A stretch of 5,245 nt of DNA from Mycobacterium sp. (GTDB lineage: Bacteria > Actinomycetota > Actinomycetes > Mycobacteriales > Mycobacteriaceae), in contig JAQSXQ010000191.1 in the NCBI GenBank assembly GCA_029256565.1, positions 1 to 5,245 of the forward strand. Reading direction: 5' to 3'. The notes under the pieces are model-generated. The model worked only from the letters and a program-made list of their open reading frames with translations. It was not told the DNA's origin and did not search any database. Of the stretch, positions 1-5,245 are shown one piece after another. Positions within the stretch are counted from its first letter, which is position 1; every line of letters starts with the position of its first letter. Position numbers and translations under genes: made by a program.

Positions 1-13
1 CCGGGCCCGTTCT

Positions 14-1096
14 TCAGAATCGTGGATGCTGCCCGACGAGTTGGGCGCGCGATTCTCCCTTTGCACCCTTCATGACCGTGCCGAGCGTCCAGCACTTGAT
101 GTGCCGGGCGGTCAGGATGGCCAGTGCGCGGTCGGTGTCCTCCGGCGCCACTACGGCAACCATTCCGACGCCCATGTTGAAGGTCTTGTCCATCTCCGCG
201 CGCTCGATGCGTCCGCGCTGGGCGATCATGCCGAAGACCGGGGCCGGGGTCCACGTCCCGCGGTCGATCTCGGCCACCAGGCCGTTGGGCACCACGCGTT
301 CGAGGTTGCCCGCCAATCCGCCGCCGGTGACGTGACAGAACGTGCGGACCTGCGTCTCGGCGGCCAGCGCCAGGCAGTCCTTGGCGTAGATGCGGGTGGG
401 CTCGAGCAGTTCCTCGCCGAGCGTGCGGCCGAACTCCTCGACGTGGCCGCCGAGATCCATCCGGTCGATCTCCAGCAGCACCTTGCGCGCCAGTGAGTAG
501 CCGTTGGAGTGCAGGCCGGTCGAGGCCATGGCGATCAGCACGTCGCCCGGCTTGACCCGCTCGGGTCCCAGGACGTCGTCGGCCTCGACGACTCCGACGC
601 CGGTGGCCGACACGTCGTAGTGGTCGGGTGACATCAGCCCGGGATGTTCGGCGGTCTCGCCGCCGAGCAGTGCGCACCCGGAGATCACGCAGCCATTGGC
701 GATGCCTGAGACGATCTCTGCGACGCGTTCGGGCACGGTGCGGCCTACGGCGATGTAGTCCTGCAGGAACAGCGGCTCAGCGCCGCACACCACGAGGTCG
801 TCGACGACCATCGCGACGAGGTCCAGCCCGATGGTGTCGTGCTTGTCCATGGCCTGGGCGATCGCCAGTTTCGTGCCAACGCCGTCGGTGGACGACGCGA
901 GCAGCGGCTCGCGGTAGTCGTTGCGCAGGGCGAAGAGGCCTGCGAAGCCGCCGAGGCCGCCGCGCACCTCCGGCCGTGTCGCACGCTTCGCCAACGGCTT
1001 GAACAGTTCGACCGCGCGGTCCCCCGCTTCGATGTCCACGCCCGCCGCGGCATAGGAGGCGCCGTCGTTGTTGGCCGGCCGACCCTTGCTCGTCAT
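14..1096 (-). CDS. purM: Phosphoribosylformylglycinamidine cyclo-ligase (AIR synthetase), PurM
   Basis: PurM catalyses the ATP-dependent closure of formylglycinamidine ribonucleotide (FGAM) to aminoimidazole ribonucleotide, the fifth step of cytosolic de novo purine synthesis. The product is 360 aa, the usual size for the family. Visible PurM signatures are YAAAGVDIEAGD (15-26), the ATP-binding segment STDGVGTK (69-76), the helix region with VVDDLVVCGAEPLFLQDY (97-114), GGETAEHPG (145-153), STGLHSNGYSLAR (192-204), HVTGGGLAGNL (255-265) and FNMGVGM (306-312). I chose the ATG at 1094-1096 because homology starts soon after it. The frame stays open for 129 more codons, but those lie antisense to the cupin gene and show no PurM similarity. 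No strong Shine-Dalgarno precedes the ATG. The gene is on the same strand as purF but is separated from it by two opposite-strand genes, which is odd for this pair. Identity is very secure. Confidence 0.97.
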   Translation of the reverse strand: MTSKGRPANNDGASYAAAGVDIEAGDRAVELFKPLAKRATRPEVRGGLGGFAGLFALRNDYREPLLASSTDGVGTKLAIAQAMDKHDTIGLDLVAMVVDDLVVCGAEPLFLQDYIAVGRTVPERVAEIVSGIANGCVISGCALLGGETAEHPGLMSPDHYDVSATGVGVVEADDVLGPERVKPGDVLIAMASTGLHSNGYSLARKVLLEIDRMDLGGHVEEFGRTLGEELLEPTRIYAKDCLALAAETQVRTFCHVTGGGLAGNLERVVPNGLVAEIDRGTWTPAPVFGMIAQRGRIERAEMDKTFNMGVGMVAVVAPEDTDRALAILTARHIKCWTLGTVMKGAKGESRAQLVGQHPRF

Positions 1097-1104
1097 CGCG
1101 CCCA

Positions 1105-1110
1105 AGGTTA
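1105..1110 (-). promoter_or_regulatory. Possible -10 element for purM
   Basis: On the minus strand this reads TAACCT, which fits the TANNNT -10 consensus. It ends 8 nt before the purM ATG, so the transcript would be leaderless or nearly so, a common arrangement in mycobacteria. No convincing -35 is seen at 16-19 bp. The call rests on the hexamer, its position in the 63-bp divergent gap, and the inference that purM needs its own promoter because it is separated from purF. Confidence 0.3.
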
Positions 1111-1159
1111 CCGCCAAGACCACCTCCACCGGGCCACCGGCTGTGTCACGCTGTGCCTC

Positions 1160-1594
1160 GTGAACGGACTTCGCTGGTCGGCAGGGGCAGGAGCAGCCAT
1201 GCTGCTCGCATCTTTGGGGTCGGCCGGGGCGGTGCAGGCGTCGCCGAATCGGGGGATCGAGGCCCGGACGCTCGCCCAATCGGTCGTCGACGGCCAGCAG
1301 TACGTGACGCGGGAACTCACCATCGCCCCGGGCGGTAGCACCGGATGGCACTGGCACGAGGTTCAGGTGTTCGGGGTGGTGCGGGCAGGCACCCTGACCC
1401 ACGACAAGGCCGATTGCTCCAGCGACGGCATCTACCCGGCGGGCGCGCCGATCACCGAGGGGTCCGGTCCGGGCGAGGTCCACATCGGTCGCAACCTCGG
1501 TCCCGACCCCGTGGTGCTGTGGGTCTTGTACATCGGCCCGGCCGACGCGCCGCTGGCAACGGACGCACCCAACCCCGGTTGTCCGTTTGAGTAG
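1160..1594 (+). CDS. Small secreted cupin-domain protein
   Basis: The product is a 144-aa protein with an N-terminal export signal and one small cupin barrel. Residues 1-27 have one arginine (R5), a hydrophobic stretch around AGAAMLLASLGSAGA, and a likely signal peptidase I site after VQA (25-27). The mature part carries cupin motif 1 as G62-W-H64-W-H66-E67 followed by VRAG (74-77), then a second motif around GEVHIGRN (105-112). H64, H66, H108 and perhaps E67 are the likely metal ligands. C86 and C141 are the only two cysteines and could form a disulfide outside the cell. I chose the GTG at 1160 because it gives a complete signal peptide; the ATG at 1199 would remove the charged n-region. The gene is divergent from purM and lies 73 bp upstream of the SDR gene on the same strand. 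Family and export are well supported, but substrate and reaction are unknown. Confidence 0.85.
   Translation: MNGLRWSAGAGAAMLLASLGSAGAVQASPNRGIEARTLAQSVVDGQQYVTRELTIAPGGSTGWHWHEVQVFGVVRAGTLTHDKADCSSDGIYPAGAPITEGSGPGEVHIGRNLGPDPVVLWVLYIGPADAPLATDAPNPGCPFE
1191..1207 (+). repeat. Perfect inverted repeat in the signal-peptide coding region of the cupin gene
   Basis: GAGCAGC, loop CAT, GCTGCTC: a 7-bp perfect stem with a 3-nt loop, about 30 nt after the GTG start. It contains the in-frame ATG at 1199-1201. It encodes part of the hydrophobic signal-peptide core and may simply reflect alanine and leucine codon usage in high-GC DNA. Confidence 0.4.
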
Positions 1595-1631
1595 ACCCGT
1601 TAACGGTCATCCCGACGGGGATCCGCTCCGA

Positions 1632-1649
1632 ATACCTGGAAAGCGGTAT
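1632..1649 (+). promoter_or_regulatory. Possible operator: inverted repeat ATACC-N8-GGTAT upstream of the SDR gene
   Basis: Arms ATACC (1632-1636) and GGTAT (1645-1649) form an 18-bp dyad in the 73-bp gap between the cupin and SDR genes, 18 bp before the SDR start codon. This could be an operator for a dimeric regulator. No clear sigma-A promoter can be matched to it. Short 5-bp arms occur by chance, so confidence is low. Confidence 0.2.
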
Positions 1650-1658
1650 ACGACGGAT

Positions 1659-1663
1659 GGAGG
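1659..1663 (+). promoter_or_regulatory. Ribosome binding site that fixes the SDR start
   Basis: GGAGG lies 4 nt before the GTG at 1668-1670. It is a strong Shine-Dalgarno by the standards of this window and supports GTG 1668 over the upstream in-frame TTG at 1587. Confidence 0.7.
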
Positions 1664-1667
1664 ACCG

Positions 1668-2651
1668 GTGTCGGATTCGAACACCCGCCGCTGCCTGGTG
1701 ACCGGTGCGACCGGTTACGTCGGCGGCAACCTGGTGCCCGTGCTGCTGGATCGTGGACACACGGTTCGCGCGCTGGCCCGCACGCCCGGCAAGCTCGACG
1801 ACACCCCGTGGCGGGATCGGGTCGAGGTCGCCAAGGGCGACCTGGGCGACGCCGACTCGTTGACCGAGGCGTTCATCGACGTCGACGTCGTCTACTACCT
1901 GGTGCACTCGATGGGCACGTCCAAGGACTTCGAGCGCGAGGAAGCGATGTCGGCCGACAACGTCGTCATCGCGGCCAAGCGTGCCGGCGTGCAGCGGATC
2001 GTCTACCTGTCGGGCCTGCATCCGCCGAACACCGCCGACCTGTCGAAGCATCTGCGCTCGCGAACGGCGGTGGGCGACAAGCTGATTGCCTCGGGCATCG
2101 AGACGCTGGTGCTGCAGGCGGGCATCGTAGTCGGGTCGGGTTCGGCCTCGTTCGAGATGATTCGGCACCTGACCGACCGGCTGCCGGTGATGACGGCGCC
2201 GAAGTGGGTGCACAACAAGATCCAGCCGATCGCGATCGGCGACGTGCTGTACTACCTCGCCGAGGCGGCCGTCGCGGACGTCCCGGAGTCACGCACGTGG
2301 GACGTCGGCTGTCCGGACGTGCTCGAGTACGGCGATGCCATGCAGGTGTACGCCGACGCTGCCGGGCTGCGCAGGCGCCTGATCGTCGGCGTGCCGTTCC
2401 TGACGCCGACCATCGCGAGCTGGTGGGTCGGGCTGGTGACGCCGATCCCCTCGGGTCTGGCCCGGCCACTGGTGCACTCCCTGGAGTGCGACGCGATCAT
2501 GCACGAGCACGACATCGACGCGGTCATCCCGCCGCCGCCAGGCGGTCTCACGCCGTACGTCCAGTCCGTCAAGGAGGCACTGGATCAGGACGGCACCGCG
2601 GGCAGTCGAGGGCGCAAGAGCATCATGCGCTTCAGTTCGCCGACGGCGTAA
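1668..2651 (+). CDS. YbjT-like atypical SDR, NAD(P)-binding Rossmann protein
   Basis: The product is a 327-aa atypical short-chain dehydrogenase/reductase (NmrA/epimerase-like). It begins with a Rossmann beta strand and the dinucleotide-binding motif TGATGYVG (12-19), followed by an arginine-containing second strand (VRALAR, 33-38) that may favour NADP(H). Further along are YYLVHSMG (76-83), IVYLSGL (111-117), AGIVVGSGSASFE (151-163) and PKWVHNKIQPIAI (178-190). From memory these blocks match E. coli YbjT and related proteins closely. The classical catalytic YxxxK is absent; the equivalent stretch reads HLRSRTAVGDKL (128-139). The protein may therefore bind a cofactor without being a standard dehydrogenase. 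The C-terminal part (about 240-305) is the family's variable substrate domain, and the last 20 residues look like a polar tail. The start is the GTG with GGAGG upstream. The gene probably follows the cupin gene in one unit and converges on purF. Substrate is unknown. Confidence 0.9.
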   Translation: MSDSNTRRCLVTGATGYVGGNLVPVLLDRGHTVRALARTPGKLDDTPWRDRVEVAKGDLGDADSLTEAFIDVDVVYYLVHSMGTSKDFEREEAMSADNVVIAAKRAGVQRIVYLSGLHPPNTADLSKHLRSRTAVGDKLIASGIETLVLQAGIVVGSGSASFEMIRHLTDRLPVMTAPKWVHNKIQPIAIGDVLYYLAEAAVADVPESRTWDVGCPDVLEYGDAMQVYADAAGLRRRLIVGVPFLTPTIASWWVGLVTPIPSGLARPLVHSLECDAIMHEHDIDAVIPPPPGGLTPYVQSVKEALDQDGTAGSRGRKSIMRFSSPTA

Positions 2652-2662
2652 CGCCTTTCGAG

Positions 2663-2697
2663 GCCCCGCTCAGGGGCGGCGCAACGCGGAGGCGTTG
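2663..2697. terminator. Two hairpins at the convergent ends of the SDR gene and purF, possible bidirectional terminator
   Basis: The first stem is GCCCC (2663-2667), loop GCTCA, GGGGC (2673-2677); its loop contains the purF stop codon. The second is CAACGC (2682-2687), loop GGAG, GCGTTG (2692-2697), inside the last purF codons. Only 18 bp separate the two stop codons, so termination in both directions must occur here or within the opposing gene. Neither stem is followed by a T-run, as is common for candidate terminators in mycobacteria, so function is inferred from position. Confidence 0.35.
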
Positions 2698-4211
2698 TCG
2701 TTCGTCGCCTGCAGCGGGATGCCCGACTTGGCGGCGGTGGCCAACATGTGCTCGATGACGTTCTTGCCGAGCGCGGTCTCGCCGGGCAGTTCGATCGGGT
2801 AGGTCCCGTCGAAGCACGCCGAGCACAGCCTCGATGCGGGCTGCTCGGTCGCGGCGATCATGCCCTGCTTGCTGATGTAGCCCAGGGTGTCGGCGCCGAT
2901 GGCCCGACGTACGCCGTCGAGCATCTCCTCTTCGTCGGCCGAGTTGCTGGCCGCGTTGGCGATGAGTTCGGCGGGCGTCGCGAAGTCGATGCCGTAGAAG
3001 CAGGGCCACTTCACCGGTGGCGAGGCGATCCGCACGTGCACCTCTAGGGCGCCGGCTTCGCGGAGCATTCGGATCAGTGCCCGCTGGGTGTTGCCGCGCA
3101 CGATCGAGTCGTCGACGACGATCAGCCGCTTGCCGCGGATGACTTCCTTGAGCGGGTTCAGCTTCAGCCGGATGCCCAGCTGGCGGATGGTCTGCGACGG
3201 CTGGATGAAGGTACGGCCGACGTAGGCGTTCTTCATGAGGCCCTGGCCGTAGGGGATGCCGGATCCCTGCGCGTAGCCGACGGCGGCGGGGATGCCGGAT
3301 TCCGGGACACCGATCACCAGGTCGGCGTCCACCGGGTTCTCGGCGGCGAGCCGGCGCCCGATGTCGACGCGAGTGGCATGCACCGAACGGCCGCCGATGA
3401 CGCTGTCCGGGCGGGCCAGGTACACGTATTCGAAGACGCAGCCCTTGGGCGTCGGGTTGGCGAAGCGCGTCGAGCGGACGCCGTCGGCGTCGATCGCGAG
3501 CAGTTCGCCCGGCTCGATGTCCCTGACGAACGATGCGCCGACGATGTCGAGCGCCGCGGTCTCCGATGCGACGACCCAGCCGCGGTCGAGGCGGCCGAGC
3601 GACAGCGGGCGGACACCATGCGGGTCGCGGGCGGCGTAGAGGGTGTTCTCGTCCATGAAGGTCAGGCAGAACGCCCCGCGCACGGTGGGCAGCAGTTCGA
3701 GGGCAGCCTGCTCCAGCGACGAGTCGGCGGCACCGTGGGCCAGCAGCGCGCCGAGGATGTCCGAGTCGGTGGTGGCCGAGGCGGCACCGCGGGTGTTGAC
3801 CAGCCCGGCCTCGCGCGCACGGGCAGCGAGTTCGGTGGTGTTGACGAGGTTTCCGTTGTGACCGAGCGCCACCCCGGTGCCCGCCGCGGTGTTGCGGAAC
3901 ACCGGCTGGGCGTTCTCCCACGTGGTGGATCCGGTGGTCGAGTAGCGGCAGTGCCCGATGGCGACGTGGCCCTCCATCGCGGCGAGCGTCTGCTCGTCGA
4001 ACACCTGGCTCACCAGACCGAGGTCCTTGAATACCAGGACCTGGGATCCGTCGGCGACGGCGATGCCCGCGGCCTCTTGCCCCCTGTGCTGCAAGGCATA
4101 GAGCCCGTAGTACGTGAGCTTCGCCACGTCTTCACCGGGAGCCCAGACGCCGAAGACGCCACACTCCTCGCGGGGTTCGTTCTCGTCCTGCGCGGGCTGC
4201 TCGTCGGTCAC
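2670..4211 (-). CDS. purF: Amidophosphoribosyltransferase, PurF
   Basis: PurF makes 5-phosphoribosylamine from PRPP and glutamine, the first committed and feedback-controlled step of purine synthesis. The product is 513 aa. Residues 1-16 look like a short propeptide, with C17 (EECGVFG) as the N-terminal nucleophile of the glutaminase domain after processing. Other glutaminase motifs are YALQHRGQEAAGI (38-50), HCRYST (87-92), HNGNLVN (118-124) and RDPHGVRPLSLG (195-206). The C-terminal phosphoribosyltransferase domain carries ESGIPAA (304-310) and the PRPP loop VVDDSIVRG (365-373). C258, C404, C463 and C466 match the four [4Fe-4S] ligands of the Bacillus subtilis type, so this is the iron-sulfur form. 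The start codon is GTG (4209-4211) with AGGGAG 10 nt upstream. The SCP-like gene lies 169 bp upstream on the same strand, while purM is separated by the cupin and SDR genes. Identity is very secure. Confidence 0.98.
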   Translation of the reverse strand: MTDEQPAQDENEPREECGVFGVWAPGEDVAKLTYYGLYALQHRGQEAAGIAVADGSQVLVFKDLGLVSQVFDEQTLAAMEGHVAIGHCRYSTTGSTTWENAQPVFRNTAAGTGVALGHNGNLVNTTELAARAREAGLVNTRGAASATTDSDILGALLAHGAADSSLEQAALELLPTVRGAFCLTFMDENTLYAARDPHGVRPLSLGRLDRGWVVASETAALDIVGASFVRDIEPGELLAIDADGVRSTRFANPTPKGCVFEYVYLARPDSVIGGRSVHATRVDIGRRLAAENPVDADLVIGVPESGIPAAVGYAQGSGIPYGQGLMKNAYVGRTFIQPSQTIRQLGIRLKLNPLKEVIRGKRLIVVDDSIVRGNTQRALIRMLREAGALEVHVRIASPPVKWPCFYGIDFATPAELIANAASNSADEEEMLDGVRRAIGADTLGYISKQGMIAATEQPASRLCSACFDGTYPIELPGETALGKNVIEHMLATAAKSGIPLQATNDNASALRRP

Positions 4212-4221
4212 GATGAGGCTG

Positions 4222-4227
4222 CTCCCT
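4222..4227 (-). promoter_or_regulatory. Ribosome binding site of purF
   Basis: On the minus strand this reads AGGGAG, 10 nt before the GTG start codon. The spacing is slightly long but acceptable. It supports the GTG start, which lies 16 codons before the catalytic cysteine. Confidence 0.5.
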
Positions 4228-4239
4228 GGGGGCTGTGGG

Positions 4240-4250
4240 TGACGACGTCA
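4240..4250. promoter_or_regulatory. Interrupted palindrome at the expected purF transcription start, possible operator
   Basis: TGACG-A-CGTCA is an 11-bp dyad with 5-bp arms. It adjoins the candidate purF -10 hexamer and covers the expected transcription start, where a repressor would block initiation. Its half-site resembles the palindrome at 4791-4800. The regulator is unknown and the role is inferred. Confidence 0.3.
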
Positions 4251-4255
4251 GTCTA
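4250..4255 (-). promoter_or_regulatory. Possible -10 element for purF
   Basis: On the minus strand this reads TAGACT, which fits TANNNT. A start about 7 nt downstream would give a leader of roughly 30 nt containing the AGGGAG site. No good TTGACA-like -35 is found at 16-19 bp, so the call rests on the hexamer and its position in the 169-bp gap. Apart from this hexamer, the adjoining dyad, the AGGGAG site and a hairpin at 4353-4378, I see nothing in the gap (4212-4380), including no riboswitch-like structure. Confidence 0.35.
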
Positions 4256-4352
4256 CGGACAACCGGCGTCTAAGGCGGAATCGGGCGCGCATGTCGCCTC
4301 TTTCGTCGGCGTGTTCAACGCCGCGACCGCGTGTCGCCATTCCTGGGGGGCC

Positions 4353-4378
4353 GCAGCGGAAGGTGTGAAGTTCGCCGC
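4353..4378 (-). terminator. Imperfect hairpin just downstream of the SCP-like gene
   Basis: The plus-strand arms GCAGCGGAA (4353-4361) and TTCGCCGC (4371-4378) pair with one G-U and one bulge around a 9-nt loop. The hairpin starts 2 nt after the stop codon of the SCP-like gene. There is no T-run. It could attenuate read-through from that gene into purF or be a chance GC-rich fold. Confidence 0.2.
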
Positions 4379-4380
4379 AG

Positions 4381-4770
4381 TCAGTCCAGTGCCACCAGCG
4401 GCAGCCAGTCGGCGATCTCACCGGCCCGGGATCCGGACGCCTGCACGGTGCCCGCGGCGACCGCGTCGGCCATCGTCTGGAGGCCTGCGGCGAGCAGCAG
4501 CCAGGTGCGCGGATCGGTCTCGACCACGTTGGGCGGATTGCCGCGGGTGTGCCGAGGCCCCTCGATGCACTGCACGGCGACGAAGGGCGGCACCCTGACC
4601 TCCACGCTGTGACCGGGTGCGGTGTCCTCGAGCGTGCGTGCGGTGAGCCGGACGGCCTCGGCCAGCGCGGGCCGGTCGGGCGCCGGTGCGTCGGGTTCGC
4701 GCAACCACGTGGCGAGCGCGGTGACGGCGGCGCGGGTCTTCGTCGGGTCCGCGGGACGGCGAGCGGGCAT
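4381..4770 (-). CDS. Small SCP-like (sterol carrier family) protein, Rv0807-like
   Basis: The product is a 129-aa protein without signal peptide or membrane segment. From memory, its length, sequence style and place directly upstream of purF match the conserved mycobacterial protein Rv0807, annotated as a sterol-carrier-family or bacterial SCP-orthologue protein. The N-terminal half (about 10-50) is alanine-rich and predicted helical. The conserved core runs from PGHSVEVRVPPFVAVQCIEG (52-71) through GPRHTRGNPPNVVETDPRTW (71-90) into a helix (LLLAAGLQTMADAVAAG, 91-107) and ends with ASGSRAGEIADWLPLV (111-126). This fits the alpha/beta SCP fold, in which a helical layer packs on a sheet around a hydrophobic ligand pocket. 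Real function and ligand are unknown, and the link to purine synthesis is only positional. The ATG at 4768-4770 is chosen because it gives the family length; a GGAG lies only 2 nt upstream, so translation may not depend on a normal Shine-Dalgarno. The gene is divergent from the F420-type gene. Confidence 0.85.
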   Translation of the reverse strand: MPARRPADPTKTRAAVTALATWLREPDAPAPDRPALAEAVRLTARTLEDTAPGHSVEVRVPPFVAVQCIEGPRHTRGNPPNVVETDPRTWLLLAAGLQTMADAVAAGTVQASGSRAGEIADWLPLVALD

Positions 4771-4790
4771 GACTCCAGTGTCGCAAGGTC

Positions 4791-4800
4791 TTGACGTCAA
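4791..4800. repeat. Perfect palindrome TTGACGTCAA in the divergent gap
   Basis: This is a 10-bp perfect dyad between the SCP-like gene and the F420-type gene. Its left part is the -35 candidate of the plus-strand promoter, so a protein bound here would compete with RNA polymerase. It may also act on the minus-strand gene. It shares the TGAC/GTCA half-site with the dyad before purF (4240-4250). Confidence 0.45.
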
Positions 4801-4821
4801 CTTCGCTTGAGGTTCTACGTT
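4791..4821 (+). promoter_or_regulatory. Sigma-A-like promoter of the F420-type gene, probably leaderless
   Basis: TTGACG (4791-4796) is one base off the -35 consensus, and TACGTT (4816-4821) fits the TANNNT -10, with a 19-bp spacer that is slightly long. The -10 ends 7 nt before the ATG at 4829, so transcription would start at or next to the start codon. There is no usable Shine-Dalgarno before this ATG, which agrees with a leaderless mRNA. Confidence 0.5.
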
Positions 4822-4828
4822 CGGATCC

Positions 4829-5245
4829 ATGACCTTCCGCCCGCACGAGATCGAGTACATGACGTCGGCCGACCTCGGCCGTTTGGCGACCATCAAGCCC
4901 GACGGAACGCCACAGAACAGCCCGGTCGGGTTCAGCTACAACGCGGAACTGGGCACGATCGACATCGTCGGCTACCAGATGTCGAAGAGTCGCAAGTTCC
5001 GCAACATCGCGGTCAACCCCCACGTCGCGTTCGTCGTCGACGACATCGCCTCGCGAGATCCGTGGCGGGTCCGCTGCCTGGAGATCCGCGGCACCGCCGA
5101 GCAGGCCGAGTTGCCAACTGCCGCAACAGAACCCAACGGCGATGCACTGGACACCGCGATCATCCGGATCACGCCGAGGCGCATCATCGGCTTCGGCATC
5201 GACGACGTCGACACCGAACCGCACCTGCTGCGGGCCGACGCCCGC
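4829..5245 (+). CDS. PPOX-class, probable F420-dependent oxidoreductase (partial, 3' end cut off)
   Basis: The open frame starts at ATG 4829 and runs without a stop to the window end, giving 139 residues. The protein belongs to the split-barrel FMN/F420-binding fold (pyridoxamine 5'-phosphate oxidase-like). Visible blocks are LGRLATIKPDGTPQNSPVGF (16-35), the strand IDIVGYQ (44-50), the basic stretch MSKSRKFRNI (51-60), NPHVAFVVDD (63-72), VRCLEIRGTAE (81-91) and IIRITPRRIIGFGID (111-125). The SKSRK stretch fits the cofactor-phosphate binding site of this family. From memory it resembles the PPOX-class subfamily named after M. smegmatis MSMEG_5819, about 140-150 aa long, so the copy here is nearly complete. 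The cofactor (F420 rather than FMN) and substrate are inferred from family, not shown. Expression is probably from the adjacent leaderless-type promoter. It is divergent from the SCP-like gene. Confidence 0.85.
   Translation, partial: MTFRPHEIEYMTSADLGRLATIKPDGTPQNSPVGFSYNAELGTIDIVGYQMSKSRKFRNIAVNPHVAFVVDDIASRDPWRVRCLEIRGTAEQAELPTAATEPNGDALDTAIIRITPRRIIGFGIDDVDTEPHLLRADAR

Noticed and set aside
839..1159. N-terminal extension of the cupin frame
   Set aside because: It overlaps the 5' part of purM on the opposite strand and would bury the signal peptide inside the protein.
1097..1483. N-terminal extension of purM by 129 codons
   Set aside because: It is antisense to the cupin gene, shows no PurM motifs, and would make the protein far longer than the family. 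The open frame is a high-GC artefact.
1587..1667. TTG start for the SDR gene, overlapping the cupin stop
   Set aside because: The extra 27 residues lie before the Rossmann motif with no family counterpart, and GTG 1668 has GGAGG in front of it. Translational coupling from the cupin stop is possible but not supported.
2632..3921. 429-codon minus-strand reading frame
   Set aside because: It is a shifted frame over purF with very Arg-rich content typical of out-of-frame translation of GC-rich DNA.
4212..4380. Purine-type riboswitch upstream of purF
   Set aside because: I could not find a three-way-junction aptamer pattern or conserved core, and only short imperfect hairpins are visible.
3378..4598. 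Long 406-codon plus-strand reading frame
   Set aside because: It runs antisense to purF and the SCP-like gene, with low-complexity Arg/Ala/Gly content and no recognisable domain.
4771..4896. N-terminal extension of the SCP-like protein
   Set aside because: It would cross the promoter region and overlap the start of the divergent gene, while ATG 4770 gives the expected 129 aa.
4418..5224. 268-codon minus-strand reading frame across the divergent gap
   Set aside because: It is antisense to the F420-type gene and out of frame with the SCP-like gene, and no domain is visible.

Overview
The window is high-GC actinobacterial DNA and most resembles a Mycobacterium or Mycolicibacterium chromosome. 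The evidence is its very GC-rich codon usage, frequent GTG starts, weak or absent Shine-Dalgarno sites, and gene content. A short SCP-like gene, purF and purM lie in that order on the minus strand. From memory this is the order of Rv0807-purF-purM in M. tuberculosis. I cannot name the species from sequence alone.

Layout from left to right: purM (minus, 14-1096); a 63-bp divergent gap; a small secreted cupin gene (plus, 1160-1594); a YbjT-like atypical SDR gene (plus, 1668-2651); an 18-bp convergent gap with hairpins; purF (minus, 2670-4211); a 169-bp leader with a candidate promoter and an interrupted palindrome; an SCP-like gene (minus, 4381-4770); a 58-bp divergent gap with a perfect 10-bp palindrome and a good promoter candidate; and the 5' part of a PPOX-class, probably F420-dependent, flavin/deazaflavin-binding protein (plus, from 4829 and running off the window).

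PurF (step 1) and PurM (step 5) belong to de novo purine synthesis and would normally be co-transcribed. Here two plus-strand genes separate them, so purM probably has its own promoter or depends on read-through antisense to the cupin and SDR genes. The cupin and SDR pair looks like a small accessory transcription unit of unknown substrate. All genes look intact. I see no RNA gene, CRISPR array, insertion sequence or phage feature. The most unusual points are the split purF/purM arrangement and two TGAC/GTCA palindromes in the regulatory gaps on either side of the SCP-like gene. I do not see a clear novel system.
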